Below are positions 1-8,611 of a stretch of 64,000 bases of DNA, piece after piece. The first letter of the stretch is position 1, and each line of letters opens with the position of its first letter. The stretch is taken from positions 3,348,001-3,412,000 of the forward strand of contig NZ_JNIM01000001.1 of NCBI RefSeq assembly GCF_000702505.1. Direction: 5' to 3'. Source of the DNA: Thermogemmatispora carboxidivorans. Lineage in GTDB: Bacteria > Chloroflexota > Ktedonobacteria > Ktedonobacterales > Ktedonobacteraceae. The position numbers were made by a program, and so were the translations under genes. The notes below the pieces were generated by a model. That model did no database searches and had not been told where the DNA came from. It saw nothing but the letters and a program-made list of their open reading frames with translations.

Positions 1-28
1 CAAGAGCTTCTTCATGGCCATTCTTCAA

Positions 29-610
29 TCACTTCAGGATGATCTCCCGCTTCTGGCCAACCAGAGCCAGAGCCAGGCGGCCTACGACTGGCATCAGGTA
101 GAAGCGCCGATGGGCCGCCTGAATCATGCCAACGAGCCAGCCCGTGATGGTCACCACCAGCAGTATGCCAGACAGTAGCAGCCAGAACAAGACAGCCAGA
201 GTGTGCAGGGAAGAAAAGTACCACCAGGAGTAGTGGCGGCCCATATAGATGAGCGCCATCAGCATGGATACTTCAATGAGAGTGATCAGTCCAAAAAAGA
301 ACAACGATTGCAGGGCATGAAAACGTACCAGACGGCTCCGGCTAGCAAAGAGCAGAACCAACAGACCCGAGAGCCAGCCACCCAGGTAACTCAGCATGCC
401 CAAGGCGGCTTCAGCACTCGCTGAGGGCGGCGACTCGTCTGCAGCCTCCGCCGTGGCTGGCCAGTTCCCTTTCATAAACCGCTGGTCAGCCAGGACGGCG
501 TCCATGAGCAGCTCCTGCTGCTGAACGCTTCCCATTTCTTCATACAGGCCCTCGAAAGGAGGCCTGGTCTGCCAAACAGTGGCATAATCCTTTCTTCCGT
601 CATCCAACAC
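29..610 (-). CDS. Small three-TM membrane protein (DUF4870/Tic20-like)
   Basis: A 193-residue protein of unknown function. Residues 1-65 are a hydrophilic, acidic cytoplasmic-type leader. Three membrane segments follow at about 70-88, 99-124 and 136-163, then a basic tail. The stretch GMLSYLGGWLSGLLVLLF, a basic loop and then RFHALQSLFFFG matches the pattern of the DUF4870/Tic20-like family (known from memory, no search run). The start is GTG at 608-610, chosen because AAGGAG lies about 10 nt upstream; no in-frame ATG precedes the first TM apart from Met26. It is the last gene of a minus-strand run, about 300 bases downstream of the LLM oxidoreductase. Function unknown. Confidence 0.8.
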   Translation of the reverse strand: MLDDGRKDYATVWQTRPPFEGLYEEMGSVQQQELLMDAVLADQRFMKGNWPATAEAADESPPSASAEAALGMLSYLGGWLSGLLVLLFASRSRLVRFHALQSLFFFGLITLIEVSMLMALIYMGRHYSWWYFSSLHTLAVLFWLLLSGILLVVTITGWLVGMIQAAHRRFYLMPVVGRLALALVGQKREIILK

Positions 611-916
611 GAGAACGATGCTCCTTTCTTCTCATGGCGCCACAGGGACCTGGTCTCAGCTCGACGCGCTCAAAGCTATGAGCACATGCAGGCTGCTAGC
701 TATTACAGGAGAAGAGCTTAACCTTGAGTTGTCATCGCCGTATCCGATCTTTGTCGCAATTCTGTCGCAACCGCCTGCCAGCGACCAAAGCCAGGCGGCG
801 CGCACCACGATGGCGCAGTGAGGGAGACAGGAGCTGAGCGTCAGGCCAGCCCGGTCGGAGAGCGGAGGAGGAAAGCGCAGAGCGGAGCGCCGGCGAAGCC
901 GCCAAGAAGCGAGGCC
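611..916. other. Intergenic stretch, 611-916
   Basis: About 306 bases between two minus-strand genes. I see no convincing ORF, hairpin with a T-run, or good sigma70 promoter. The part next to the oxidoreductase (830-910) is purine/GC-rich and of low complexity. Confidence 0.5.
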
Positions 917-1786
917 CTAGCGCGGCGGCCCCTGGCGAATCCTCTGGCGCATCGCCTCCAGCGGCCACTGCTGCCAGGTGCCCCAGCGCTCTGGTACAAT
1001 ATTCTCGACCCACCAGGTGACCCCGACGCGAGCGTAGGCCGCCACCAGCGCCCGATCAGTCTCGGGGTCCTCGCCGGAGCTGATCCCGAAATGCACCACT
1101 TCGAACGGTCCCGGCTGCGAGCGCAGCGGCTGCAGCGCAGTCACAATCTCGGCCATCGTTTCGGGTGAGAGCATCTCTGTCAACCCTAGATCGCGCCCAA
1201 TGGGGATGAAACCATCCCAGCGGACGGCCCGGCGCAGGGGGGCCCGATTGGGCCACATGCCGGCTACCCAGATGGGAATACGCGGCTGCTGATGCGGCGG
1301 CGGGAGAAAGTGCGCCTCGTGGATATGGTAGTAGCGCCCCTCAAAGTGGAAGGGCTGGCCACTCCACAGCCCACTGAGGACGGCCAGGCCCTCGTCAAGC
1401 ATGGCCCCCAGGACCTTCAGGTCCGAAGGCTCCCCCAGGGCAGCAAAATCGAAGTAGCCACCACCCAGGCCCACCCCCAGCACCAGACGTCCGTCCGAAA
1501 GATGATCAAGCGTCACCGCCTGACGGGCTACCTCCCAGGGACGGCGCCGCGGCAGCGGCGTCACCAGAGGGCCAAAGCGCAGACGCTGCGTGCGCAGAGC
1601 GATGGCTGTCAAGGCTACCCAGACTTCTGCCAGCGGACCGTTGGTCGGTGCCAGGGTTGTGCGCGCAATCTGATCCCAGAGAAAGAGACCATCCCAGCCG
1701 GCAGCCTCCGCTTCCTGGGCCAGGTCACACAGCAAGCGCACATCGGCGAAGGGGCCAAAATTGGGGAGATGCAGACCGTAGAGCAT
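917..1786 (-). CDS. LLM-class flavin/F420-dependent oxidoreductase
   Basis: A 289-residue TIM-barrel protein of the luciferase-like monooxygenase superfamily. It opens with the characteristic first strand (YGLHLPNFGPF), followed by an EAEAAGWDGLFLWDQ segment. In the middle are a cis-peptide/flavin-pocket region (RLRFGPLVTPLPRRRPWEVA) and DHLSDGRLVLGVGLGG, both diagnostic of the family. The C-terminal part keeps IPIWVAGMWPNRAPLRRAVRWDGF. Members use FMN or coenzyme F420 to oxidise or reduce small organic substrates; the cofactor and substrate cannot be read from the sequence. It lies just downstream of tRNA-His on the same strand. The length is normal for the family, and the start ATG has only a weak ribosome-binding site. 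Confidence 0.88.
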   Translation of the reverse strand: MLYGLHLPNFGPFADVRLLCDLAQEAEAAGWDGLFLWDQIARTTLAPTNGPLAEVWVALTAIALRTQRLRFGPLVTPLPRRRPWEVARQAVTLDHLSDGRLVLGVGLGGGYFDFAALGEPSDLKVLGAMLDEGLAVLSGLWSGQPFHFEGRYYHIHEAHFLPPPHQQPRIPIWVAGMWPNRAPLRRAVRWDGFIPIGRDLGLTEMLSPETMAEIVTALQPLRSQPGPFEVVHFGISSGEDPETDRALVAAYARVGVTWWVENIVPERWGTWQQWPLEAMRQRIRQGPPR

Positions 1787-1870
1787 CGTTCGTCACGCAG
1801 AGGTCTTAGCAGGACCGGGCGGACCGGCCAGCCCGGCAACCAATACGAATCGCTGCGGCCAATATAAGAC

Positions 1871-1882
1871 AAATAAAAAAGG
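1871..1882 (-). terminator. T-tract after tRNA-His
   Basis: On the minus strand the tRNA 3' end is followed directly by CCTTTTTTATTT. This T-rich tract could end transcription of the tRNA or mark the processing region. There is no separate hairpin other than the tRNA itself. Confidence 0.45.
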
Positions 1883-1956
1883 GGTGACCGATGGGGCTCG
1901 AACCCACAACCGCTGGAGCCACAATCCAGAGCTCTACCGATTGAGCTACGGCCACC
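1883..1956 (-). tRNA. tRNA-His (anticodon GTG)
   Basis: A 74-nt cloverleaf reads on the minus strand. The acceptor arm GTGGCCG pairs with CGGTCAC (one G-T wobble). The D arm is AGCTCAATCGGTAGAGC, and the anticodon stem CTGGA/TCCAG encloses the loop TTGTGGC with anticodon GTG. The T arm contains GGTTCGAGCC. The histidine identity elements are present: an encoded extra G at position -1 (base 1956) opposite C73 (base 1883). The terminal CCA is not encoded. A strong promoter lies 29 bases upstream. Confidence 0.97.
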
Positions 1957-1984
1957 GTGTTGCCTTTTCGCTACACGCACAGCC

Positions 1985-2013
1985 AGTATAGCGGAGAGTT
2001 TGCCCGCTGTCAA
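1985..2013 (-). promoter_or_regulatory. Sigma70-type promoter of tRNA-His
   Basis: On the minus strand, a consensus -35 TTGACA (2008-2013) and -10 TATACT (1985-1990) are separated by exactly 17 bases. The -10 ends 29 bases before the tRNA 5' end, leaving a short leader for RNase P processing. Confidence 0.85.
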
Positions 2014-2138
2014 TAGGGCGGGGGCCAAAATCCAGCGCTGGCCCGGAGATTGGCAGGCCAGCGCTGCACCAGCCTGCCCGTCAGCCAGAATCTGAACACG
2101 CCAGGAGAGAAGCGTAATCACCTGGCTCCCTCCTCACA

Positions 2139-3608
2139 TCAAGGCGAGACTTCATCAAGGCGGCGCAGGCGCGTGGCCGTGCCGAATTGGGCGATCACCG
2201 CTGCAACAATCAGACAGCCAGCAATGATCAGGAAGGTACTGAGCGGGCCCAGCGTCGGGATCAAAGGAGGAATGACCAGGAGACCAACGCTGCCCCCAAG
2301 ATGGCCAACGCCATCGACCAGAGCAAAGCCTGTCGCGCGCGCGCGCGTCGGATAGTGCTCGGTCGACCAGGTGTAGGTCATCGGCACCCAGAGATTGAAG
2401 CCGAAAAAGAGCACGATCGAGCCGAGGACGGCCACAGCGAAATTGCCGACCCCGCCTAGAGCAATCAGCAGGCAGCCAATGAGGGTGAGCAGGGCCGCCA
2501 CGGGCAGCCAGTACTTGCGTTCCAGCAGCTCACCAAAGGCATAGTCAAAGATAGCCACCAGTACGAAGCCCACTGAGCCAATGGCCACGATCAAACCGGC
2601 CTCCGGGGGTGGGAATTTCAGAGCCGCCAGCAGGGAAGTCAGGCCCGCCGCGATGGCATAGACCGTAATGTAGCCAATGAACCAGACGACAAAGAGGAAG
2701 AGCGTGCGGAGCAGATAGAGGCGATTGCCGAAGATTTCCACGTAAGGGATGCGGCCAGGCTGGGTCTCGACGGGAATCTCGGACGGTACGGGCAGCTCGC
2801 CAACACGGACCCGGGCCTGCTCCTCCATCTGCACGACCACCCGCTCCGCTGCTTCGACTCGCCCTTGCGAGATCAGCCAGCGCGGCGACTCATGGAGCTG
2901 GAAGCGCATGAGGATGCCGATCAGCGCCAGCAAGGCCCCGATGCCGTACATCAGGCGCCAGCCGAAGGTAAAGCCAGGCCCAGCCAGGGCGAAGGGCAGC
3001 CCCAAAGGAAACGCCTCGGGCTGCGTGGTGAGCAGCAGCCCCAGCCAGACCCCGAGGAAGGCACCCAGCGAGGACATGATAAAGATCAGCGAGGTATAGC
3101 GCGCTCGTCCCCCACTCGGTGCCACCTCGTTAATATAGGTGTTCACAAGAGCCAGGTCCGCCCCAACGCCAATACCTGTGATGGTGCGCGCAATGATAAA
3201 GTTCACATAATCACCAACCAGCGCATTGTAGAGCGAGCCAAGCCCAGTGATGACCATCGTGACCAGCAGCATGTCACGCCGCCCCAGGCGGTCCGCCAGG
3301 GGACTCAGGATGAGGGTGCCGATCACGTAGCCCACCAGATTGAGCAGCACCGGCAGGCCCAGGTAGTTGGCCGCCGATTCGGGGGTGCAGCCTGGCACGA
3401 TCTGTACACAGGTCTGAATGAAGGAGACGTTGATGTCGAAAATGTCGAAGAAGGTGAAGAGGAAACCAGCCCCGATAATGCCGATGTAGAGATAGGGCAA
3501 GGCCCAGATGGGGATACGGTCAAGGCGCGCTACCACCGCAGCGGCTGTGCTGCTCGTGCCACTCGCGCCACCCACGGGCCGCGAGGGATTGCCTGCTTCG
3601 GAAGCCAT
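2139..3608 (-). CDS. MFS transporter (sugar/metabolite:H+ symporter type)
   Basis: A 489-residue major facilitator with 12 predicted membrane segments. The family signature between TM2 and TM3 is present as PLADRLGRRDMLL. TM4 to TM5 carry GIGVGADLALVNTYINEVAP, typical of the sugar-porter and metabolite:H+ symporter groups. After TM6 comes the ESPRWLISQGRVEAAERVV segment, and the second half has the matching FWST-EHYPTRARATG motif. It is a secondary active importer of a small organic solute, but the substrate cannot be assigned. The start is ATG at 3608 because GAAGGAGG lies just upstream; 19 further in-frame codons exist upstream but lack a site. Confidence 0.9.
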   Translation of the reverse strand: MASEAGNPSRPVGGASGTSSTAAAVVARLDRIPIWALPYLYIGIIGAGFLFTFFDIFDINVSFIQTCVQIVPGCTPESAANYLGLPVLLNLVGYVIGTLILSPLADRLGRRDMLLVTMVITGLGSLYNALVGDYVNFIIARTITGIGVGADLALVNTYINEVAPSGGRARYTSLIFIMSSLGAFLGVWLGLLLTTQPEAFPLGLPFALAGPGFTFGWRLMYGIGALLALIGILMRFQLHESPRWLISQGRVEAAERVVVQMEEQARVRVGELPVPSEIPVETQPGRIPYVEIFGNRLYLLRTLFLFVVWFIGYITVYAIAAGLTSLLAALKFPPPEAGLIVAIGSVGFVLVAIFDYAFGELLERKYWLPVAALLTLIGCLLIALGGVGNFAVAVLGSIVLFFGFNLWVPMTYTWSTEHYPTRARATGFALVDGVGHLGGSVGLLVIPPLIPTLGPLSTFLIIAGCLIVAAVIAQFGTATRLRRLDEVSP

Positions 3609-3811
3609 ACCTGCCTCCTTCTCTGGCTCAGGCGCGGCTATCGATGCCAGCCAGCTAGCCAGCATATATGCGCAACGCTGCTACAATCCATTCATTCCGG
3701 CCCGATGAGGCATGTTTCGCTGGCCCGATACTCTATGAGCAAGCAACCTGTTTTAGAAAATTGTACCTGTGCTGCTCTCTCCTGTCAAGGGAGGAAGCAG
3801 CACGAAAGGAG

Positions 3812-4050
3812 GTGAAAGGCAGAATCGTCGGCCAATCCCTGGGCGCGGGTGCCACTGGCAACAGGAGAAGACTTGACATCGGCCTGGTCCTGCCATACAC
3901 TCTATGGAGCCAACAGTACGTTATCGCCACCTTCGATGACGAGGAGACGTGCAAGGTCCGTGAGCTGACCGATCGTGACGCATCAAGGAGGTGCTGCCGA
4001 TCTTCGAGGAGGCTCGGGAGGATCAGCCGCCGGCTGGTGGATGCCGATAA
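3812..4050 (+). pseudogene. Possible frameshifted small gene
   Basis: An excellent ribosome-binding site (AAAGGAG) sits directly against a GTG at 3812. The reading frame from it looks protein-like up to about 3979 (..QQYVIATFDDEETCKVRELT). Protein-like sequence then continues in the -1 frame as RIKEVLPIFEEAREDQPP to a stop at 4048. Joined, the two pieces give about 79 residues. I do not recognise the family. This could be a decayed gene, a sequencing indel or chance; there is no obvious slippery heptamer at the junction, so programmed frameshifting is unlikely. Confidence 0.3.
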
Positions 4051-4301
4051 GCCGGCAAGCCGGCAGACCTGGGTCTCCTGGACAGCGAGGTATCTGAGCG
4101 GGCTGTCCTTGGCCCGTCTTCCTTCGCTCTGGCCGCAGCAATGGCAATGGTAGAGGCTGCATCACTGGCTCCTGCCCGGGGGCGCAGAGGCAGCTACCAG
4201 CCGGAGCGCCTCCTCCCAGGGTCTAGCCCTTCCTTCGTCCAGCCAAGCAGACTGGAAGAAGGCAGATGCCAGGTATAGCCAGCGAGAAGGAGCGTATTGT
4301 C

Positions 4302-4852
4302 ATGGTGCAGGCGCAGCGCACGATCCCGATCCTGCCGCCTCCGGGCAACAACCTGCGTTGGCCCCTGATTGTCTTCCAGACAGGCGAGCGGCAGCCCTCG
4401 GCCCTCTATATCAATGGTGGCAATCCCCTCCCAGGCGTGACCCCGCATCGAGTCTGCCACCTTGAGGTCAAAGGCCAGCTCACTGCCCAGATGACCCGCC
4501 AGGCCATCCACCTGATTGGCTCCGCCTGCCAGGGCGCTCGGCGCAACCGTTACCACCACGGCACCCGTTGCAGTCCCGCCCGAGGAAGGCGATGTTTCTG
4601 CTCAGCAGTGGAAACGCGAGGCCAGCCTGCGACCCACCAGCGCCTTCGCCCTGGACCAGCATCGGGCCGGGTCCAACTGGCACAGGCGCTGACTACCGAC
4701 TCGCCAGCCTTACAGTGCCAGAGCGCACTGTACGACCGCAGGGGCGACTCGCACTCACCCTGGAAGGAGCAGACTTGCAGCCCCTGCCGCTCCCAGGCCG
4801 GACAAGGGAACACAGGAATCAGCAGGGTAGAGGAGGGAATTGCCCTCAATGA
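4302..4852 (+). pseudogene. Possible decayed gene with two frameshifts
   Basis: AAGGAG lies 9 nt before an ATG at 4302. The first 80 or so residues look like real protein (IPILPPPGNNLRWPLIVFQ, then NGGNPLPGVTPHRVCHLEVK). After about 4534 the same frame turns into Arg/Cys/His-rich nonsense, while the +1 frame becomes protein-like (LGATVTTTAPVAVPPEEGD) until a stop at 4690. The third frame takes over from about 4688 (ADYRLASLTVPERTVRPQG) and ends at 4852. Two successive +1 shifts suggest a pseudogene. The original function is not recognised. One formal ORF (4302-4883) stays open throughout, so an intact but odd protein cannot be excluded. Confidence 0.35.
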
Positions 4853-5170
4853 GTCGAATACGCTGGTGCCAGCCGATGGATAGGCGTGGCTGCTCCTTGT
4901 GAATGGGCGAGGCTGCGCAGGCGCGCCATTGAGGTCTGGCAAAGACATGGAACAGGACAGGAACAGGCAGATACCAATGCTGCTCGGGATAGCCGAGCGC
5001 GCTTTACTCAGTCGCGGCTGAGTGGGCTGCCGTCAATCAGTCCCGAAGCCCGAGCCGCTGAGGCTGCGGGCCAACCGCCGGCTTCAGTAAGTGGGCGGGC
5101 GGTAGTTGATACAAAGGCGCTAGTAGAGCAAACAGGCCGGTTCTTTGTAGCAGAAAGGGCACGTGGCTAC

Positions 5171-5887
5171 ATGGTTCACCATACGTCAGAGGAGATCAAG
5201 AGCAACCAGGCCAGGGAAGGAGAAACCGATCTCTCTCAGTTACCGGAAGTTCCTCCCGGCATGCTGATTCCGGCGCCCAGCAGCACGCCGCGCAAGCGCA
5301 CGCGCTGGCCGGATGCCATCGATGTGATCTTTGAGAAAGATCCTGCCTGTAACAATATCTTTGAGGCGTTGCTCTACCAGGGGCTGTGGGCCATTTTCTT
5401 CCACCGCATCGCACATTTTCTCTATAACTTGCATATCCCGGTCATCCCTCGCCTGATCTCGCAGTTCGCGCGTCTCGTCACCGGGGGCATCGAGATTCAC
5501 CCGGGCGCCAGGATCGGGAAGCGCTTCTTTATCGACCACGGCGCAGGTGTGGTGATCGGCGAGACTGCTGAGATTGGCAATAATGTTATGCTCTACCACC
5601 AGGTGACGCTCGGCGCCACCGGCTGGTGGCGGCCAGGTCCTGGGCGCAAGCAAAAGCGCCACCCAACCATCGAGGATGATGTCACCATTGGCGTGGGGGC
5701 CGCTATTCTTGGGCCAATTACGATCGGGCGCGGCAGCAAGATCGGCGCAATGGCCCTGGTACTCGAATCGGTGCCGCCCAATTCTGTGGTGGCAGCCAAG
5801 CCTGCTGAGCTGTTGGTGAAGAGCGGTGAGCCCCTGGCCAAGCATGAGGAACTCACGCAAGGGTGGGAGATGGATTATCAGATTTAA
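5171..5887 (+). CDS. cysE: Serine O-acetyltransferase
   Basis: A 238-residue enzyme making O-acetyl-L-serine from serine and acetyl-CoA, the first step of cysteine synthesis. The N-terminal helical part contains [17 protein letters not shown] and a HRIAHFLY segment typical of serine acetyltransferases. The left-handed beta-helix follows from about [11 protein letters not shown]. The catalytic Asp lies in FIDHGAG and the catalytic His in KRHPTI. The loop between GATGWW and KRHP is slightly longer than in most homologues. I chose ATG 5171; the frame is open 95 codons further upstream without family similarity, and a later Met (5264) is also possible. A terminator follows the gene. Confidence 0.9.
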   Translation: MVHHTSEEIKSNQAREGETDLSQLPEVPPGMLIPAPSSTPRKRTRWPDAIDVIFEKDPACNNIFEALLYQGLWAIFFHRIAHFLYNLHIPVIPRLISQFARLVTGGIEIHPGARIGKRFFIDHGAGVVIGETAEIGNNVMLYHQVTLGATGWWRPGPGRKQKRHPTIEDDVTIGVGAAILGPITIGRGSKIGAMALVLESVPPNSVVAAKPAELLVKSGEPLAKHEELTQGWEMDYQI

Positions 5888-5926
5888 GCCAGAGCGCCTC
5901 TCGGCGCAGATAGACTCTCTCCCTGG

Positions 5927-5980
5927 AGACGCGGGCGGGCCCTGGCCTGGCACCCGCCGCCTGCCCGCGTCTTTGCTTTT
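5927..5980 (+). terminator. Intrinsic terminator after cysE
   Basis: A 10-bp perfect inverted repeat, AGACGCGGGC (5927-5936) and GCCCGCGTCT (5963-5972), is followed by TTGCTTTT (5973-5980). It lies in the 185-bp space between the converging cysE and nucleoside hydrolase genes. Confidence 0.7.
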
Positions 5981-6072
5981 CCCTGCCTCCGCGTCGCGCG
6001 GCTACCGCCCCTCTGTAGCTGTCACCTCACCAGCCGCGCGCGATGTCGACCGAACCGACCAGGCCCCAGACC

Positions 6073-7029
6073 TCAGCGCTCGCTGGGGTCCTCCTCCTCA
6101 TAACTTGCCAGGGTTCCAATCAGCAACTCCCAGAAGCGAGGCACGTCGAGGCCATAACCCACCCAGGCGTTAGTTCGCCGGCCCAGCACACCATAGACGT
6201 CACAGACGGTTCGCCCGAGGGTATACTCGCCGCGTGTCTCGACAGCTACGTACATGCTATGCCTGCTGACGAGGGTCGGATCGATCAGGGCCGCTACGGC
6301 GCAGGGATCATGTACCGGCGGCGCCGCGAAGCCAAAGGCCCGACGATAAGTGGTCCCGAAAAATTCGAGCAATTGGCAGACGAAAGAGGGCACTGGGCGC
6401 CCCAGGCGGCGCAGGCGCTCAAGGATGGAGGGTGTGGCCAGCGCCTGGTGAGTTACCTCCAGCGGGATCATCGTGATCGGGCAACCGCTGTTAAAGACGA
6501 TGGCCGCCGCCTCGGGATCGAAGTAGATGTTGAATTCGGCGGCGGGAGTAACATTCCCCAGGCCAATGGCACCGCCCATCAGATAGAGACCTTTGAGGCG
6601 CGAGAGGATCGCCGGCTCGCGCGTGATGGCACTGGCCACGTTGGTGAGCGGTCCTGTGGCAACCAGCACCACCTCATCCGTGCTGCGCACCAGATCGATG
6701 ATGAGATCGACAGCATGCTCGGGCACCGGTTCCCGCTCAGGCTGCGGTAGGGCCGGCCCGTCGAGACCCGACTCGCCGTGAATATCTGCGGCATGACGCG
6801 CCTCCCTCGCCAGCGGCTGCGCCATGCCCCTGGCCACTGGCACATCACGGATGTGCGCCAGAGTGCAGACGCTGAGGGCGTTGCGCGTGGTCTTTTCCAG
6901 TGTCTGATTGCCGGCCACCGTCGTAATGGCCAGCAGCTCTAGCTTCGGGTGACGCGCCGCCAGCAGCAAGGCGATCGCATCGTCGTGCCCCGGGTCGCAG
7001 TCGAGAATGATCTTCTGCTTCTTCTCCAT
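6073..7029 (-). CDS. Nucleoside hydrolase (IUNH family)
   Basis: A 318-residue N-ribohydrolase that cleaves nucleosides to base plus ribose. The N-terminal Asp cluster (ILDCDPGHDDAIALLLA) is the calcium- and ribose-binding motif that defines the family. Further matches are TTVAGNQTLEKTTRNAL, VATGPLTNVASAI, LYLMGGAIGLGNVTPAAEFN, and the late HDPCAVAALIDP containing another metal-binding Asp. The length is typical. The start is ATG 7029, with GAGAGGAAC just upstream; 35 extra in-frame codons upstream are unlikely. It is divergent from the pfk-deoB operon, whose phosphopentomutase would handle the pentose side of the same salvage route. Confidence 0.92.
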   Translation of the reverse strand: MEKKQKIILDCDPGHDDAIALLLAARHPKLELLAITTVAGNQTLEKTTRNALSVCTLAHIRDVPVARGMAQPLAREARHAADIHGESGLDGPALPQPEREPVPEHAVDLIIDLVRSTDEVVLVATGPLTNVASAITREPAILSRLKGLYLMGGAIGLGNVTPAAEFNIYFDPEAAAIVFNSGCPITMIPLEVTHQALATPSILERLRRLGRPVPSFVCQLLEFFGTTYRRAFGFAAPPVHDPCAVAALIDPTLVSRHSMYVAVETRGEYTLGRTVCDVYGVLGRRTNAWVGYGLDVPRFWELLIGTLASYEEEDPSER

Positions 7030-7401
7030 CGCAGTTCCTCTCTCTCCTCTCTCTGTCTCTGTCCTATGGCAAGGGCGCACGCTTCTCCATCGACCGGCAG
7101 CAGGAGCGGGAAAGAACCCGGCCCGCACGCACAATCAGCACCCTCTTCCGTTCCGACGAGGGTTCAGGCGCTGAGCGGCTGCCGCTGCCCCGCTCCTGCT
7201 GCAACGGACAGAACGATTGTACCACTCGTTTCAACAAAGGAGCGGCGTCAGAGAGGAAGGGGCCGGCTGGACCAGGGTGGTCCGCCCTTCAGCTCGTTGC
7301 CTCGTTGCCTCGTTGCCGCGTCGCCCGGAGAGTATCTTTCGCGCGCTCCTCTTGCTATAATGGCCGCAGAACAACTCGTTTTGGGGGTTTGCTTGACGAA
7401 G
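7030..7401. other. Divergent intergenic region with pfk -10 box
   Basis: A 372-bp space between divergent genes. It holds a polypyrimidine/polypurine tract at 7033-7066 next to the nucleoside hydrolase start, and a perfect TATAAT at 7356-7361, about 40 bases before the pfk start. No good -35 is seen at the standard spacing, so the promoter is only partly supported. No ORF of substance. Confidence 0.5.
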
Positions 7402-8598
7402 ATGGCCCGCGCCAACCTGCTCATCGGCCAGTCAGGAGGCGCCACCGCAGTGATCAACGCCAGCCTGGTCGGAGCCGTAGAGGCCGCGCTGGCGAGTGAG
7501 CGAGTGGCCAATGTCTACGGCATGCTCCACGGCATCGAAGGCTTCCTCAAAGAGGAGCTGATCGATCTGGGCCGCCAGCCGGCGGAGCTCTGGCCGCGCC
7601 TGTGCGAGACGCCTTCCGCCGCCCTGGGGACCTGCCGCTATCGCCTGCGCGACGAGGACCTGGAGCACGCCTTAGCGCTGCTGCGCCGCTACGAGATCCG
7701 CTATCTGCTCTACATTGGCGGCAACGACTCAGCGGACACGCTCCACCGCCTGGCTCTCGCCGCTCACAACAGCGGTTACGAGCTGCAGGCGATCAGCATT
7801 CCCAAAACTATCGACAACGATTTGCCGCTGACCGATCACTGTCCCGGCTACGGCAGCGCCGCCCGCTTCATTGCCCTGGCGACGCTCGATTCGAGCCTCA
7901 ATACATCCTCTATTCCCTGGCACTACCCCGTCAAGATCATCGAGACGATGGGACGCGATGCGGGCTGGCTGGCCGCGGCCTCGGCGCTGCTCAAAGAGGA
8001 CGAGAGCGAGCCACCGCACCTGATCCTGGTGCCCGAGCGTCCTTTTCGCCAGAGTGAGTTTCTGACCCGTGTCGAAGCCATCCAGCGCCGCCTGGGCTAC
8101 GTTGTGGTCGTGGTGGCCGAAACAGTCCGTGACGAGAGCGGGCGCCCGCTGGGCAGCCTGGGAGCCCTGGGAGTCGACGCTTTCGGCCATCCCCTGCTCA
8201 GCGGCGCTGCCCAATATCTGGTAGAATCAGTCAGAAGCCAGCTCGGTCTACGGGCACGCTTCGATAAGCCCGGCGATTTGCAGCGGATGGCCAGCGCCTA
8301 CGTCTCGCCAGTCGATCGTGCGGAGGCGCTGCTGGTGGGACGCCAGGCTGTCCTGGCCGCGCTTGCAGGAGAGAGCGACCAGATGGTCACCTTGCAGCGC
8401 GAGGAGGGGCCAGTCTATCGCTGCACAACCGGCCTGGCGCCGCTGGCAGCGATCGCCAACGAGAAGCGCTGTCTGCCAGCCGAGTATCTGGACGAAAACG
8501 GGATGATGATCACAGAGGCCTTTCGACGCTATGCGCTGCCATTGCTAGGTGAGCTTCCACCGCGCTATGCGCAGCTTGCGCCCATAAAGGTCAGGTGA
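7402..8598 (+). CDS. pfkA: 6-phosphofructokinase, predicted PPi-dependent
   Basis: A 398-residue phosphofructokinase that phosphorylates fructose 6-phosphate. GQSGGATAVIN (9-19) is the nucleotide/phosphate loop. The donor-specificity positions read GGNDS (106-110) and PKTIDND (134-140). In the family, Asp at the second and Lys at the first of these sites mark pyrophosphate-using enzymes, whereas ATP enzymes have GGDGS and PGTIDND. KIIETMGRDAGWLA is the substrate-binding motif. The start is ATG 7402; an in-frame TTG four codons earlier and an ATG at 7360 are alternatives. First gene of an operon with deoB, a GNAT and a phosphohexomutase (13-bp gap, then 4-bp overlaps). Confidence 0.92.
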   Translation: MARANLLIGQSGGATAVINASLVGAVEAALASERVANVYGMLHGIEGFLKEELIDLGRQPAELWPRLCETPSAALGTCRYRLRDEDLEHALALLRRYEIRYLLYIGGNDSADTLHRLALAAHNSGYELQAISIPKTIDNDLPLTDHCPGYGSAARFIALATLDSSLNTSSIPWHYPVKIIETMGRDAGWLAAASALLKEDESEPPHLILVPERPFRQSEFLTRVEAIQRRLGYVVVVVAETVRDESGRPLGSLGALGVDAFGHPLLSGAAQYLVESVRSQLGLRARFDKPGDLQRMASAYVSPVDRAEALLVGRQAVLAALAGESDQMVTLQREEGPVYRCTTGLAPLAAIANEKRCLPAEYLDENGMMITEAFRRYALPLLGELPPRYAQLAPIKVR

Positions 8599-8611
8599 AA
8601 GAAGAAAGACA

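Larger units (their letters stand above)
3609..5170. other. Gene-poor stretch between MFS gene and cysE
   Basis: About 1.56 kb without a confident intact gene. It holds the two frameshifted remnants listed separately (3812-4050 and 4302-4852). The remaining part, 4886-5170, is open in frame with cysE but has no recognisable protein character. No promoter of good quality was seen. Confidence 0.6.

Noticed and set aside
3790-3900. Cobalamin-riboswitch-like words (GCCACTGG, AGGAGAAGAC) before the MFS/cysE region
   Set aside because: The short words are present, but the ordered conserved blocks and the final B12-box are not in the right arrangement, and no B12-related gene follows.
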